A stretch of 64,000 bases of DNA from CBDATG01 sp965200145 (GTDB lineage: Bacteria; Chloroflexota; Dehalococcoidia; Lucifugimonadales; Lucifugimonadaceae): the NCBI GenBank assembly GCA_965200145.1, contig CBDATG010000003.1:434001-498000 (forward strand), read 5' to 3'. A program made the translations under genes and the position numbers. Under the pieces are notes generated by a model, which saw nothing but the letters and a program-made list of their open reading frames with translations, was not told the DNA's origin and made no database searches. Within the stretch, counting starts at the first letter, position 1, and each line of letters opens with the position of its first letter. Shown piece after piece: positions 56,147 to 64,000 of the stretch.

Positions 56147-57775
56147 ATGCCTGAGCCTAACTTCGCCAACCGAACTCTTTTTCACGGGGACAACCTCGAC
56201 TTTTTGCGAGGTATGAACGACGAGTGCATCGACCTCATCGCGACCGACCCGCCGTTCAACACCGGCCGGAACCGGGCCTCCAGCGCAGGATCGTACGAGG
56301 ACAATTGGCGGTGGCACCAGGAAGGCGAACCTCTACCTGACCAATGGCGTTGGGAGAACCCTGTGCATTCCCATTGGATGGAAGAGATCAGGGATGACAA
56401 CGAGGCGTTGTTTCACGCCATAGAGGCGGTCAAGCGTTCGCACAGCGAGGGCATGGCGGCTTTCGTATGCTTCCTGAGCGTGCGTTTGCTTGAGATGCGA
56501 CGGATACTCAAACCGACAGGTAGCATCTACGTCCACTGCGACGACACCGCCAACGCGTACATCCGAATGTCCATGGATGCGATATTCGGTCGAAAGAACA
56601 AGCAGAATGAGTTGGTCTGGCGTCGTTACGGCTCACACAACGACGCGAAGCGATGGGGACGAATTCACGACACTATCCTATTCTACACGAAGACTGATAC
56701 TTATACATGGACCGGCGAGGCGACAGAACCTTACTCGGACGAGTATCTCGCAACATCATACCGGGACCAAGACGAGCGTGGCCGCTATGCTACTGCGCCC
56801 TTACACGCACGCGGGCTTAGCGGCGGCGGACACGACTTTGAATGGAATGGTGTGCGCGATGTTTGGCGTTTCACCAAAGACCGTCTTGACGAACTTGATA
56901 GTCAAGGGTTGATCCATTGGCCAGCGCGCGGACGGATACCAAGACGCAAGGTGTACTTGGATCCGGAGAGGGGTGTGCCGGCCCGCGACTTGATACTGGA
57001 CATCAAGCCAGCTCCGCGAAACGAGAAAACCGGATCCCCAGACCAGAAGCCACTCGAACTCTACAAACGCATTATCGAAGCGTCAACGAACAAGGGGGAT
57101 TGGGTCCTCGATCCGTTCTGCGGGTGCGCGACCACTCCCATAGCGGCAGAGATTCTTGGCAGGAAATGGGTGGGCATTGACCGGCGAACCGATGCCGAAG
57201 GGCACATCCTCAATCGCCTGCTCTACACATCCGACCGCGCCAAGAGCCAGCAATTCATCCCATTTGACCAGACCGAGAAGACGTTCGATGCGGAGAGACT
57301 CCGAGAGGCTCGCCACCTGATTGCTACTATGGGCTTCGTGTTCACTGATGTCCCGCCGCGGCCGACCACGCCGGTCGAGAACTTCCCGGTGCTCAAGACT
57401 GTTGCGGGTGTGAAGACGCTTCGCAAGAACCGCTACACCTACGACGAGATGAAGGACATCCTGATCAAGCTGTTTGGTGCCATATGTTGGGGATGCGGCT
57501 ACGCGCCGCAAGTGTCGCACCTCCACAACCCCAAAGACTACTTGGAACTGGACCATATCGACCCGGTGGCGGGTGGTGGCAGTAACGAGTTGACCAACCG
57601 TGCCCTGTTGTGTGCGCCGTGCAACAAGCTCAAATCGGATTCAAAGACACTCCTAGCGGTGCAACAACAGGCGGGCTTCCGGACCGGCAACAGACGCACC
57701 GGAGGCACTCCTCCCATCGAACTGAAGCTGGCCCGCGCAATAATCCAGGACTACGTTGACAACGACGCGGAGTAG
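56147..57775 (+). CDS. Beta-class site-specific DNA methylase fused to C-terminal HNH domain
   Basis: 542 residues. The catalytic motif TDPPFNTGRN comes first (near residue 34) and the SAM-binding DPFCGCATTPIAAE second (near residue 321), the order of beta-class N4-cytosine/N6-adenine methylases. Residues about 447-500 form an HNH endonuclease: CWGCG, then YLELDHIDPVAGGGSNELTN, then CAPCN. The combination could be a self-contained restriction-modification or methyl-dependent nuclease protein. A decayed relative of its C-terminus is at 9592-10013. Start at ATG 56147. Confidence 0.87.
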   Translation: MPEPNFANRTLFHGDNLDFLRGMNDECIDLIATDPPFNTGRNRASSAGSYEDNWRWHQEGEPLPDQWRWENPVHSHWMEEIRDDNEALFHAIEAVKRSHSEGMAAFVCFLSVRLLEMRRILKPTGSIYVHCDDTANAYIRMSMDAIFGRKNKQNELVWRRYGSHNDAKRWGRIHDTILFYTKTDTYTWTGEATEPYSDEYLATSYRDQDERGRYATAPLHARGLSGGGHDFEWNGVRDVWRFTKDRLDELDSQGLIHWPARGRIPRRKVYLDPERGVPARDLILDIKPAPRNEKTGSPDQKPLELYKRIIEASTNKGDWVLDPFCGCATTPIAAEILGRKWVGIDRRTDAEGHILNRLLYTSDRAKSQQFIPFDQTEKTFDAERLREARHLIATMGFVFTDVPPRPTTPVENFPVLKTVAGVKTLRKNRYTYDEMKDILIKLFGAICWGCGYAPQVSHLHNPKDYLELDHIDPVAGGGSNELTNRALLCAPCNKLKSDSKTLLAVQQQAGFRTGNRRTGGTPPIELKLARAIIQDYVDNDAE

Positions 57776-58025
57776 GCTCGGTCGGCGCGCAGTCATGAAC
57801 CGTAAGGCGATGACATCGTTCACTTCCTGTGAAAGAGGCCAGCAACGCCTAAAGGAATCGGAGATATACTTTACTTGGCAGATGGGATGTGTCAAATTCT
57901 TTTTCATCTCAGCCATGTCGTGTAAAAGAATGATGGGTATGCTTTACATGTTGTATCACAGATGATTGGAACCCATCAGGCTGACTCCGTGTTGGACGGT
58001 AACAACTAAGTCTAACGCGTACTCT

Positions 58026-58880
58026 ATGCTGGCACCAACAGAGATTCAGAGTAGATACAAGATGACGCTACCTATGCACACGATAGGTTTGATGATGCAA
58101 CAGGTCCAAGCCAACAACGTTGCGATGCGTCAGGATAATGAGCGACGAATAATGGCATTGATCGAGGAGGTTTCCCAAGCCATACCGCTGGACGGGTCAT
58201 TCAACGTCTGCCGCGCCCAACTGGTTCATCACGACGGCGACGATGGTCACACGGGATACTGGTATGGCTCAACTACATCGTTATCGTTATGGCAGGTAAC
58301 CCAATCCCAAGAAGCAATGCAGTTCCTGCCACCACTGTCGAGGTCACACCCTCTACGAAAGCAATGGGACGCCAGGTTCGCGGTGCATGAGATTAGAACG
58401 TTTTTAGAGCACGCCATCCACGTGTATGACCAATGGCTACACTTGGAAGACGAGCTAGGCGCGGATTGGTCGACGCAAGAGGCATTTGCATTGAATCACC
58501 AACACACGTTCGTCCGTGTCAATTCGTTCATGGCACTGGAGAAGGCTCTAAAGACTCTCTGGTCCCTAGAACACCCGAACGAGCGGTCTCCTGTCGGCCA
58601 CCAAGTAAACGCCATCTATAGCCGCTTATCCGACCGTGTCAAAGCTGATTTGTTGACCAACCTGCAAGACATCCTTCTGTTCAAGTTCCCTGAGCCCAAT
58701 CCAAGCGAAGCAATGGTTGATGCTTATTTGGAACGAGCAGGAAAGACTTACATGCAGTGGCGTTATCTTGAATCATCTGACCAGACAGATTTGCTTTGGG
58801 AACTGCCAGGTCTCGAATTCCGCTTGACTACTAGCGCGCTAGTCACCATCGAACAGTTGCAGACCAAGACAACGCAATGA
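58026..58880 (+). CDS. Hypothetical helical protein, HEPN-like segment
   Basis: 284 residues from ATG 58026 (the frame opens at TTG 57966; ATGs at 58062 and 58092 are also possible). No family recognised with confidence. Residues 165-215 (FMALEKALKTLWSLEHPNER, then GHQVNAIYSRLSDRVKADLL) look like the helical core of HEPN-type proteins, some of which are RNases in abortive-infection systems; the catalytic RxxxxH is not clearly present. Its stop overlaps the next start (ATGA). Position between a methylase-HNH gene and a Fic gene suggests defence or conflict, as inference. The 250 bases before it hold no clear gene. Confidence 0.55.
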   Translation: MLAPTEIQSRYKMTLPMHTIGLMMQQVQANNVAMRQDNERRIMALIEEVSQAIPLDGSFNVCRAQLVHHDGDDGHTGYWYGSTTSLSLWQVTQSQEAMQFLPPLSRSHPLRKQWDARFAVHEIRTFLEHAIHVYDQWLHLEDELGADWSTQEAFALNHQHTFVRVNSFMALEKALKTLWSLEHPNERSPVGHQVNAIYSRLSDRVKADLLTNLQDILLFKFPEPNPSEAMVDAYLERAGKTYMQWRYLESSDQTDLLWELPGLEFRLTTSALVTIEQLQTKTTQ

Positions 58881-59259
58881 ACGAACAGGCTTTGAACGCC
58901 TGCGTAGCCGAACTGCTAGAGTCGCAGGCACCACTAGGCTTCTCAACAGAGGCATGGGAACGCACACTGGTTCCAGATGTCGTGGTGAGCCTGCTGTTCG
59001 GGGCGCTGGCGTTCATCGAGACCGGCGAAGGACGGTTGTCCTTCGCCGATGCAAAGCGCAAACTCGGCTACCAGTGCCCGCAATCGCAGACCTGCCATCC
59101 AAGAACATCCTGGCGTTGGGCTCGCCCTCCGATGTGATGGATAACGAACGCAGGCATGCCTTGACCAACGACGAAACCCTCCAGCGATCGCAAATGGTGA
59201 CAGGTTCGTCCACTGATGTATCCGCCATCGCAGTCGTCCCATCTGATCCCGTATCATGA
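58877..59259 (+). pseudogene. Small gene, apparently frameshifted, coupled to the helical protein
   Basis: Starts at ATG 58877 inside the previous stop and reads MNEQALNACVAELLESQAPL to FADAKRKLGY, which looks like normal protein; the frame then ends at 59137 with an atypical tail. A second frame continues with LPVPAIADLPSKNILALGSP, then SDVMDNERRHALTNDETLQR, up to 59259, again protein-like and overlapping the Fic start by 4 bases (ATGA). One shift near 59075-59085 would join them into about 127 residues. Either a frameshift mutation, a sequencing error or a programmed shift. No family recognised. Confidence 0.4.
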
Positions 59260-60428
59260 CGAGTAGCGAACATAGGAAGGATGGCATCAGGTCTGCGCCG
59301 AACCCTAATGTGCCCAACGACGGGCTTGCGTCTTTGACAGAACTGCCGCCGCTCGATTCGACTCCGATCATGACAGCGTGCATCAAGGCGCACCGGGCGT
59401 TGGCGGAGCTGAAGGGATTGGTCTCGGCGGTCCCTGATTCTCACCTTCTGTTGCAGGGCTTGAACGTCCGGGAGGTCCAGGCTAGTTCGGCTATCGAGGG
59501 CGTGTTAACGACGAACGACTTGCTGTTGCAGTACGGCGCAGTGGGGGCGGATCGCGCCAATGCCGCGACAAAAGAAGCACTGTTATACGGTCCGGCTTTC
59601 GATATCGGTACTAGCGTGTTGGATTCGCGTGGCGGATTCTCTACTGCGTTGTTTGTGGAAATCTGTCGTCAGATAAAGCCGGTGGTTGACGACATCAGAA
59701 CGCAGGAGGTGTACATCGGGAACCCCTATCGGCGAACACGGTCTTACACGCCGCCTGCCAACACCGTCATTATCAAGTCCATGCTTGATGACTTGGCCAT
59801 TTTCATGAATGATGACTCTTCGCCGATGGACCCGCTGGTTCGCATGGCGGTTGCACACTACCAATTTGAGGCCATCCACCCGTTCATCGATGGCAATGGC
59901 AGGACCGGACGCGTGTTGAACATCCTTTATCTCCAGCACCATGGCCTGCTTCGCGCGCCGGTCCTGTACCTGAGCGAGTTCATCCTCAGACACCGGGGCG
60001 ACTACTACGAGGGCTTGCGCAACGTGACGTTCAATCACGAATGGGAGTCCTGGGTCTGTTACATGTTGAGCGGAGTGTCCGAGGTTGCGCGGGATGCACT
60101 CTACAGGATCAGACGTATTCTCAGGGTTCGCGCCTTGGTTCGTGAACGTGCGGTTGGTGAGTTTACCCGGCCGCCATCAGACGCACTGTTGGACATCTTC
60201 TTTGCACGTCCCTACTGCACGGTTGCAGATGTGCAACAAGCTGAAGGCATCACGCGCCCGACGGCTTCCCGGCGACTCCGAGACTTAGAATCGGCGGGCA
60301 TCCTCGAGAGTCGCCGTCTCGGTAGGCATCGCCTGTTCTATATCGCGCCGCTAATCTCTATACTGACCGAAGAGATGCCGGGCGACGACCTCGTTACTCT
60401 CTCCGAAGATACGCTCGATGGTTGGTAA
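59256..60428 (+). CDS. Fic family protein (class II, N-terminal inhibitory helix) with C-terminal winged helix
   Basis: 390 residues. The catalytic Fic motif HPFIDGNGRTGR is complete (near residues 208-219), so AMP or another nucleotide phosphate transfer is likely. An inhibitory helix with SSAIEG lies N-terminal near residue 76, making it a class II self-inhibited Fic. The C-terminal 90 residues contain a winged-helix-like segment (TVADVQQAEGITRPTASRRL). The ATG overlaps the end of the preceding broken frame, suggesting one operon starting at 58026. Targets unknown. Confidence 0.9.
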   Translation: MTSSEHRKDGIRSAPNPNVPNDGLASLTELPPLDSTPIMTACIKAHRALAELKGLVSAVPDSHLLLQGLNVREVQASSAIEGVLTTNDLLLQYGAVGADRANAATKEALLYGPAFDIGTSVLDSRGGFSTALFVEICRQIKPVVDDIRTQEVYIGNPYRRTRSYTPPANTVIIKSMLDDLAIFMNDDSSPMDPLVRMAVAHYQFEAIHPFIDGNGRTGRVLNILYLQHHGLLRAPVLYLSEFILRHRGDYYEGLRNVTFNHEWESWVCYMLSGVSEVARDALYRIRRILRVRALVRERAVGEFTRPPSDALLDIFFARPYCTVADVQQAEGITRPTASRRLRDLESAGILESRRLGRHRLFYIAPLISILTEEMPGDDLVTLSEDTLDGW

Positions 60429-60461
60429 GGCCATCTGCCGTTGACATCCGGCCGGGCAGGC

Positions 60462-61229
60462 TCACGCGAACAGCGGGTTGGTGGAACCGAACGCGTCGAT
60501 GGCGGTTCCTGTGACTGCGCTACTGGCATCGCTGGCAAGGAATAGGGCGAGCTGAGCGATCTCGTCGGGTGCAATGAGTCTTGGGTTGTCGGCTCGGCCG
60601 GCTGTGTTGAATGCCGATCTGTAACCTTCTGTGTCGGTGCCACCTGGGCAGATGCAGTTGACGCGGATGCCGTCGCACCATACCTCTGCGGCTACCGATT
60701 CGGTCAGGCTGATCAGCGCGGCCTTTGTGACGCGGTATGCGCTCCTGCCCTTCGCGCCAGTGCGTCCGCCAATGCTTGAGATGTTGCAGATCGAACCGCC
60801 GCCAGCATCGCGCATGATCGGGATTGTGCGCCGGGTGAGCATCGCGGCGGCATTGAGGTTGACTTCAATGACGTCGTACCAGAGTTGCTCGTCGAGTTGC
60901 TCCAGATCAATCCTCGGGTGGATGATGGCGGCGTTGTTTACCAAGATGTCTATACGCCCTAGCTCTCGTGCCACTGTTGCCGGGATGGCGGTCACTGCAT
61001 CGCGGTTGAGGAAATCGACTTGGCAGATATGCACCCGGCGGCCTTGACCGGTGATAATGTCCGCGGTGCGTGACAGACCGTCCGCGTCCCTTCCCGTGAT
61101 TGCCACATCTGCGCCAGCGCGTGCGTAGGCCGCGGCAATGGCCCTGCCGATGCCCTTAGACGCACCCGTTACCAGCGCGACCTTGCCAGACAGGTCTACG
61201 GATTCATGTGCCAGGTCAGTTCGTGTCAT
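60462..61229 (-). CDS. SDR family oxidoreductase
   Basis: 255 residues, Rossmann fold. Cofactor motif TGASKGIGRAIAAAYARAG; NNAAI; catalytic Ser in NISSIGG, and Tyr/Lys in SAYRVTK; end of substrate loop CPGGTDTE. Classical SDR acting with NAD(P)H on an alcohol or ketone. It lies downstream of a 2-keto-3-deoxygluconate kinase gene on the same strand, so a role in sugar-acid conversion (for example 2-keto-3-deoxy or gluconate type) is plausible. Start at ATG 61229. Confidence 0.9.
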   Translation of the reverse strand: MTRTDLAHESVDLSGKVALVTGASKGIGRAIAAAYARAGADVAITGRDADGLSRTADIITGQGRRVHICQVDFLNRDAVTAIPATVARELGRIDILVNNAAIIHPRIDLEQLDEQLWYDVIEVNLNAAAMLTRRTIPIMRDAGGGSICNISSIGGRTGAKGRSAYRVTKAALISLTESVAAEVWCDGIRVNCICPGGTDTEGYRSAFNTAGRADNPRLIAPDEIAQLALFLASDASSAVTGTAIDAFGSTNPLFA

Positions 61230-61282
61230 GGGGCAATCTCGATCTCGTGTGTAGTACGTATCCGTATCGGGTTCGTTACATG

Positions 61283-62308
61283 TCAGCGTTGCACGCGTCC
61301 GCTTGTGTCGCCGCCTGCGACAGACATCACCTCAGACACGGTTACGAGGTTGAAGTCACCGTGGAAGGTGTGTGCCAACGCTGAGGACGCGACAGCGAAG
61401 TCAAGCCTCTGGCGCGAAGTCCAGTCTGGTTGCAGGTTACCGTAGATAAGCCCAGCGCTGAACGCGTCGCCACCGCCGACCCTGTCAACTATGCGTACCG
61501 GGTACTTGCGCCCAAGCAGTATCTCAGATCCGTCGTAGTAGATGGCGGACCAGTCGTTGTCATCTGCCGATTGCGATTCTCTGAGGGTTATGCCGACCTG
61601 TGAGAATCCGAACTCGTCAACCAACCGGCTCACGACCGGCTCGTATGCGGTGGCATCAATCTCGCCAGAAGTTACGTCCACGCCTTCAGCGGCAATGCCG
61701 AGTGACATCTCTGCATCTTCCTCGTTGCCGATAGCGATATCCACATGTCGCATCATTGGACGCATTACGGCTTGCGCTTCGGTTGGTGACCACAGGTTCT
61801 TGCGATAGTTCATGTCGGCGGACACGGTGAGCCCCATCTGCTGCGCGATGCGTGCCGCCTCGTCGCATGCGGCCGCTGCCGACGCAGATATGGCGGGTGT
61901 GATGCCGGTGAAGTGGAACCAATCCTTGCCGTCAAAGACACGCTGCCAATCGACATCGCCGGGTTCGATCTCCGCGATGGAAGACGCTGCACGGTCGTAC
62001 ACGACCTTGGAAGCGCGCATTGCCGCGCCGTTCTCCAGGTAGTATGTGCCTAGTCGTTTACCCTGCCGGAGGATCTCGGAGGTGTCAACACCCCATTGCC
62101 TGACATAGTTGATACAGGCCTGTCCGATGTCGTTGTCGGGAATGGCTGTAACGAACTGTGCATCAACTCCGAAATGTGCGAGTGAGACTGCTACGTTGCA
62201 CTCGCCGCCGCCGTATGTGACTTCAAACTCCCGAGCCTGTGTGAAGCGTTCGCGGCGCATGGTGGCCAAGCGAAGCATGATCTCGCCGAAAGTTACGACT
62301 GATGGCAT
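61283..62308 (-). CDS. kdgK: 2-keto-3-deoxygluconate kinase-like PfkB sugar kinase
   Basis: 341 residues. PfkB features: SVVTFGEIMLRLATMRRERF, GGGECNVAVSLAHFG, and the C-terminal catalytic DRVGGGDAFSAGLIYG. The start and the TFGEIMLRL pattern are those of KdgK, which makes KDPG from 2-keto-3-deoxygluconate. The frame opens at 62368, but ATG 62308 has AGGAG at a good distance and matches the family start. Same strand as the neighbouring HpcH-type aldolase; the divergent KDPG-aldolase gene would use its product. Confidence 0.85.
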   Translation of the reverse strand: MPSVVTFGEIMLRLATMRRERFTQAREFEVTYGGGECNVAVSLAHFGVDAQFVTAIPDNDIGQACINYVRQWGVDTSEILRQGKRLGTYYLENGAAMRASKVVYDRAASSIAEIEPGDVDWQRVFDGKDWFHFTGITPAISASAAAACDEAARIAQQMGLTVSADMNYRKNLWSPTEAQAVMRPMMRHVDIAIGNEEDAEMSLGIAAEGVDVTSGEIDATAYEPVVSRLVDEFGFSQVGITLRESQSADDNDWSAIYYDGSEILLGRKYPVRIVDRVGGGDAFSAGLIYGNLQPDWTSRQRLDFAVASSALAHTFHGDFNLVTVSEVMSVAGGDTSGRVQR

Positions 62309-62390
62309 CTGTCTGCTCCTGTTTCTCCTGCGGCCAGAGAGTCGGCCGGACATTGTGGTTGTGGTCAATACTGGGCGTTAGTGCGACTGT

Positions 62391-63191
62391 TCAGTAGAAC
62401 ATGGCAGAACCTGAATCTGCGTCCTGCACTCCTGCGAATGCGTCGGCATGACACTGGTCTGCTGCCACTTTCAGCAGGCGCACATCTGAGCCTATCGGGA
62501 ACCAGGTCATGCCTTGGGCTATGCGTTTCGCGGCTTCTGCGCCGTCAATGCAATGGATTCCCGTCGCTACACCGTGCCGCTTGCCCGCATCAACGACTCT
62601 GCTCACGGCTTCAACATGTAGAGGGTGCTGATTGTCCAATCCAGTCGGCACACCGAGCGAGCTGGCAAGGTCGTTGGGTCCTACGAAGCATACGTCTAGG
62701 TCCTTGACCGCCATGATCATGTCGATCCTGTCAATAGCGGCCCCATCCTCAATCATGCAGACTACTAGCGTTAGGTCGTTCGCCTTCGCGTAGTAGTCCT
62801 GACCGTACACGATCTGGCCGCGAGTAGACCCGATGCCGCGCAATCCCCTAGGCCTGTACTTGGCTGCCACGACGGCGGCTTCGGCCTCGTCTTCGTTCTT
62901 CACATCAGGGACGACTATCCCTGCAAATCCTATGTCGAGCACACGCTTGACCCAGGTCGGGTCGTTATTGGGGATACGTGCGAAGAGCGGCTTACCGGAG
63001 CCGTTCGCAGCGCGCAGGCAATGGATTGCAGTCGAAACGTCAATGGGGTTATGCTCAAAGTCTATAGTTACCCAGTCAAGTGCCGAAGTGTGAAGCAGCG
63101 TCTCGATCACGGTCGGGTCGCCGGAAGTCGACCACGTACCGATTGACGGCTTGCCCATAGCGAGGGTGTTTTTCACGGGGTTGGAATTCAT
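62391..63191 (-). CDS. HpcH/HpaI aldolase family protein
   Basis: 266 residues. TWSTSGDPTVIETL, DWVTIDFEHNPIDV, the metal-site glutamate in VVCMIEDGAAI, and FVGPNDLASSLGVP are the conserved blocks of the 2-keto-3-deoxy-sugar-acid (HpcH/HpaI, GarL, RhmA) aldolases. Cleaves a 2-keto-3-deoxy acid to pyruvate and an aldehyde. First gene of a likely operon with kdgK (82 bases on) and the SDR. More typical of the family than the aldolase at 7478. Confidence 0.88.
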   Translation of the reverse strand: MNSNPVKNTLAMGKPSIGTWSTSGDPTVIETLLHTSALDWVTIDFEHNPIDVSTAIHCLRAANGSGKPLFARIPNNDPTWVKRVLDIGFAGIVVPDVKNEDEAEAAVVAAKYRPRGLRGIGSTRGQIVYGQDYYAKANDLTLVVCMIEDGAAIDRIDMIMAVKDLDVCFVGPNDLASSLGVPTGLDNQHPLHVEAVSRVVDAGKRHGVATGIHCIDGAEAAKRIAQGMTWFPIGSDVRLLKVAADQCHADAFAGVQDADSGSAMFY

Positions 63192-63349
63192 TGCGGCGGC
63201 TCCGATGATTCAACGGCTTGCAGGTTAGATACAACGAGGGCGATAATCGAGTTATGCGTTATGAGATTACAACACTTTCCTAGTCAACACAGCTGGGATT
63301 GGTATGTAGCATTCCAACTGAGGACGATTCAGCGAAAGGTCAATGGATT

Positions 63350-64000
63350 ATGGCAAGACACTCCAAACTCAAGACACTCAACACGATGCACGATATTGGC
63401 GTAGTCCCTGTTTTCTACAACGGGGATGTTGGCAAAGCGTGTAAGGTCGCCGAGTCGTGTGCAGAGGGCGGCATCAAGGTTCTGGAGTTCACGAATCGCG
63501 GAGACCATGCGTGGGAGGTTTTCACAGAGCTCGAGCGTTTCTGCGCGTCGGAGCTACCAGACGCCATACTAGGCGCCGGGTCGATAGCGGACGCCGGCAC
63601 AGCATCGATGTATATCGCGAGCGGTGCGAGTTTCATCGTCGGTCCGGTAACCAATCCCGATATTGCGAAGGTGTGCAACCGGCGCAAGGTGCCATACATC
63701 CCCGGATGCGGCACTGCAACCGAGATAGGCAACGCCGAGGAACTGGGCGCGGACATCGTAAAAATCTTTCCCGGGACGGCGGTAGGTGGCCCTGGATTTG
63801 TGAAGGATGTGCTCGCGCCGATGCCTTGGTCCAGCATCATGCCGACTGGCGGCGTTGACATCACTGAGGCATCGCTCCGGCCGTGGTTCGAAGCGGGAGT
63901 GTGCGGAGTAGGCATGGGTTCCAAGCTGGTCAGCGCGGATGTCGTGGCAGATGGCGACTGGGACACGCTGGTATCACGTAGCAGTGAAGTCGTGGCGCTA
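63350..64000 (+). CDS. KDPG aldolase-like protein (partial, runs off the window)
   Basis: 217 codons are visible from ATG 63350 to the window edge with no stop. It begins MARHSKLKTLNTMHDIGVVP, then KVLEFTNRGDHAWEVF with the family glutamate, GAGSIADAGTASMYIASGAS, a PGCGTATEIGNAEELGADIV stretch and the Schiff-base lysine in VKIFPG, then MPTGGVD. This is the class I KDPG/KHG aldolase family, which splits KDPG into pyruvate and glyceraldehyde 3-phosphate. Divergent from the HpcH-aldolase/kdgK operon across a 158-base spacer. Most of the usual length (about 210-220) is present. Confidence 0.88.
   Translation, partial: MARHSKLKTLNTMHDIGVVPVFYNGDVGKACKVAESCAEGGIKVLEFTNRGDHAWEVFTELERFCASELPDAILGAGSIADAGTASMYIASGASFIVGPVTNPDIAKVCNRRKVPYIPGCGTATEIGNAEELGADIVKIFPGTAVGGPGFVKDVLAPMPWSSIMPTGGVDITEASLRPWFEAGVCGVGMGSKLVSADVVADGDWDTLVSRSSEVVAL

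Noticed and set aside
57756..57965. Small frame between the methylase-HNH gene and the helical protein
   Set aside because: No ribosome site, atypical composition and no similarity I could recognise; the 250-base spacer is treated as non-coding.
1..64000. tRNA, rRNA, SRP RNA or riboswitch genes
   Set aside because: I looked through the intergenic regions for TTCGAATC-type T-arm motifs and obvious cloverleafs and found none; small structured RNAs cannot be excluded by eye.

Overview
The window looks like a chromosomal segment of a bacterium with moderately high GC. Gene content (stand-alone BtuF-like protein, NHL and giant fibronectin-III surface proteins whose mature part opens with a 'DYDxDNDGLIEV' motif, many toxin-antitoxin genes, sugar-acid catabolism) suggests an uncultivated Chloroflexota of the SAR202/Dehalococcoidia type, possibly host-associated. 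That placement is inference; no rRNA or tRNA gene was seen.

Layout. 1-4250: NudC, a cobalamin-binding-like protein and the two E1 subunits of a 2-oxo acid (acetoin/pyruvate-type) dehydrogenase. 4347-6601: two tandem brnT-brnA-brnA toxin-antitoxin modules, each behind a copy of the same putative operator. 6677-8368 (-): an unpaired CoA-transferase A subunit and an aldolase. 8516-15878 (-): a defence/decay zone with a frameshifted methylase-HNH remnant, a truncated IS1595-type transposase, and an operon of HTH-ImmA/IrrE regulator, small protein and large N6-adenine methylase. 15968-22791: housekeeping genes (MOSC, MFS, hydrolase, M50-CBS protease, DUF502, thioesterase, rpsT) with a 172-bp triplication of the thioesterase 5' end. 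22841-43722: a repeat-rich island with higBA, relA/spoT, an LRR-Fn3 surface protein, an orphan higA, a second higBA, a 3.6-thousand-residue Fn3 protein and an NHL protein, with eleven copies of an 85-110 bp palindromic repeat between and partly inside these genes. 43722-46526: a second large methylase with an intact-looking nuclease motif. 46699-54531: NIPSNAP, Panacea protein, ffh, CBS protein, hydroxypyruvate isomerase, pgpA, HAD hydrolase, and the E2 and AcoX-like genes that match the E1 genes 48 kb away. 54645-60428: a 633-bp tandem vapBC duplication, a beta-class DNA methylase fused to HNH, an uncharacterised two-gene unit (the second gene broken) and a Fic protein. 60462-64000: SDR, 2-keto-3-deoxygluconate kinase, HpcH/HpaI aldolase and a KDPG-aldolase-like gene that runs off the right edge.

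The most unusual observations are: (i) the dispersed palindrome has been captured as the 3' coding end of several genes, supplying stop codons, the tails of HigA antitoxins and the basic cytoplasmic tail of two giant surface proteins; (ii) two unrelated antitoxin families (BrnA and HigA) both carry unusual cysteine-rich C-termini; (iii) the double brnTAA arrangement; (iv) the vapB duplicates differ only at synonymous sites.
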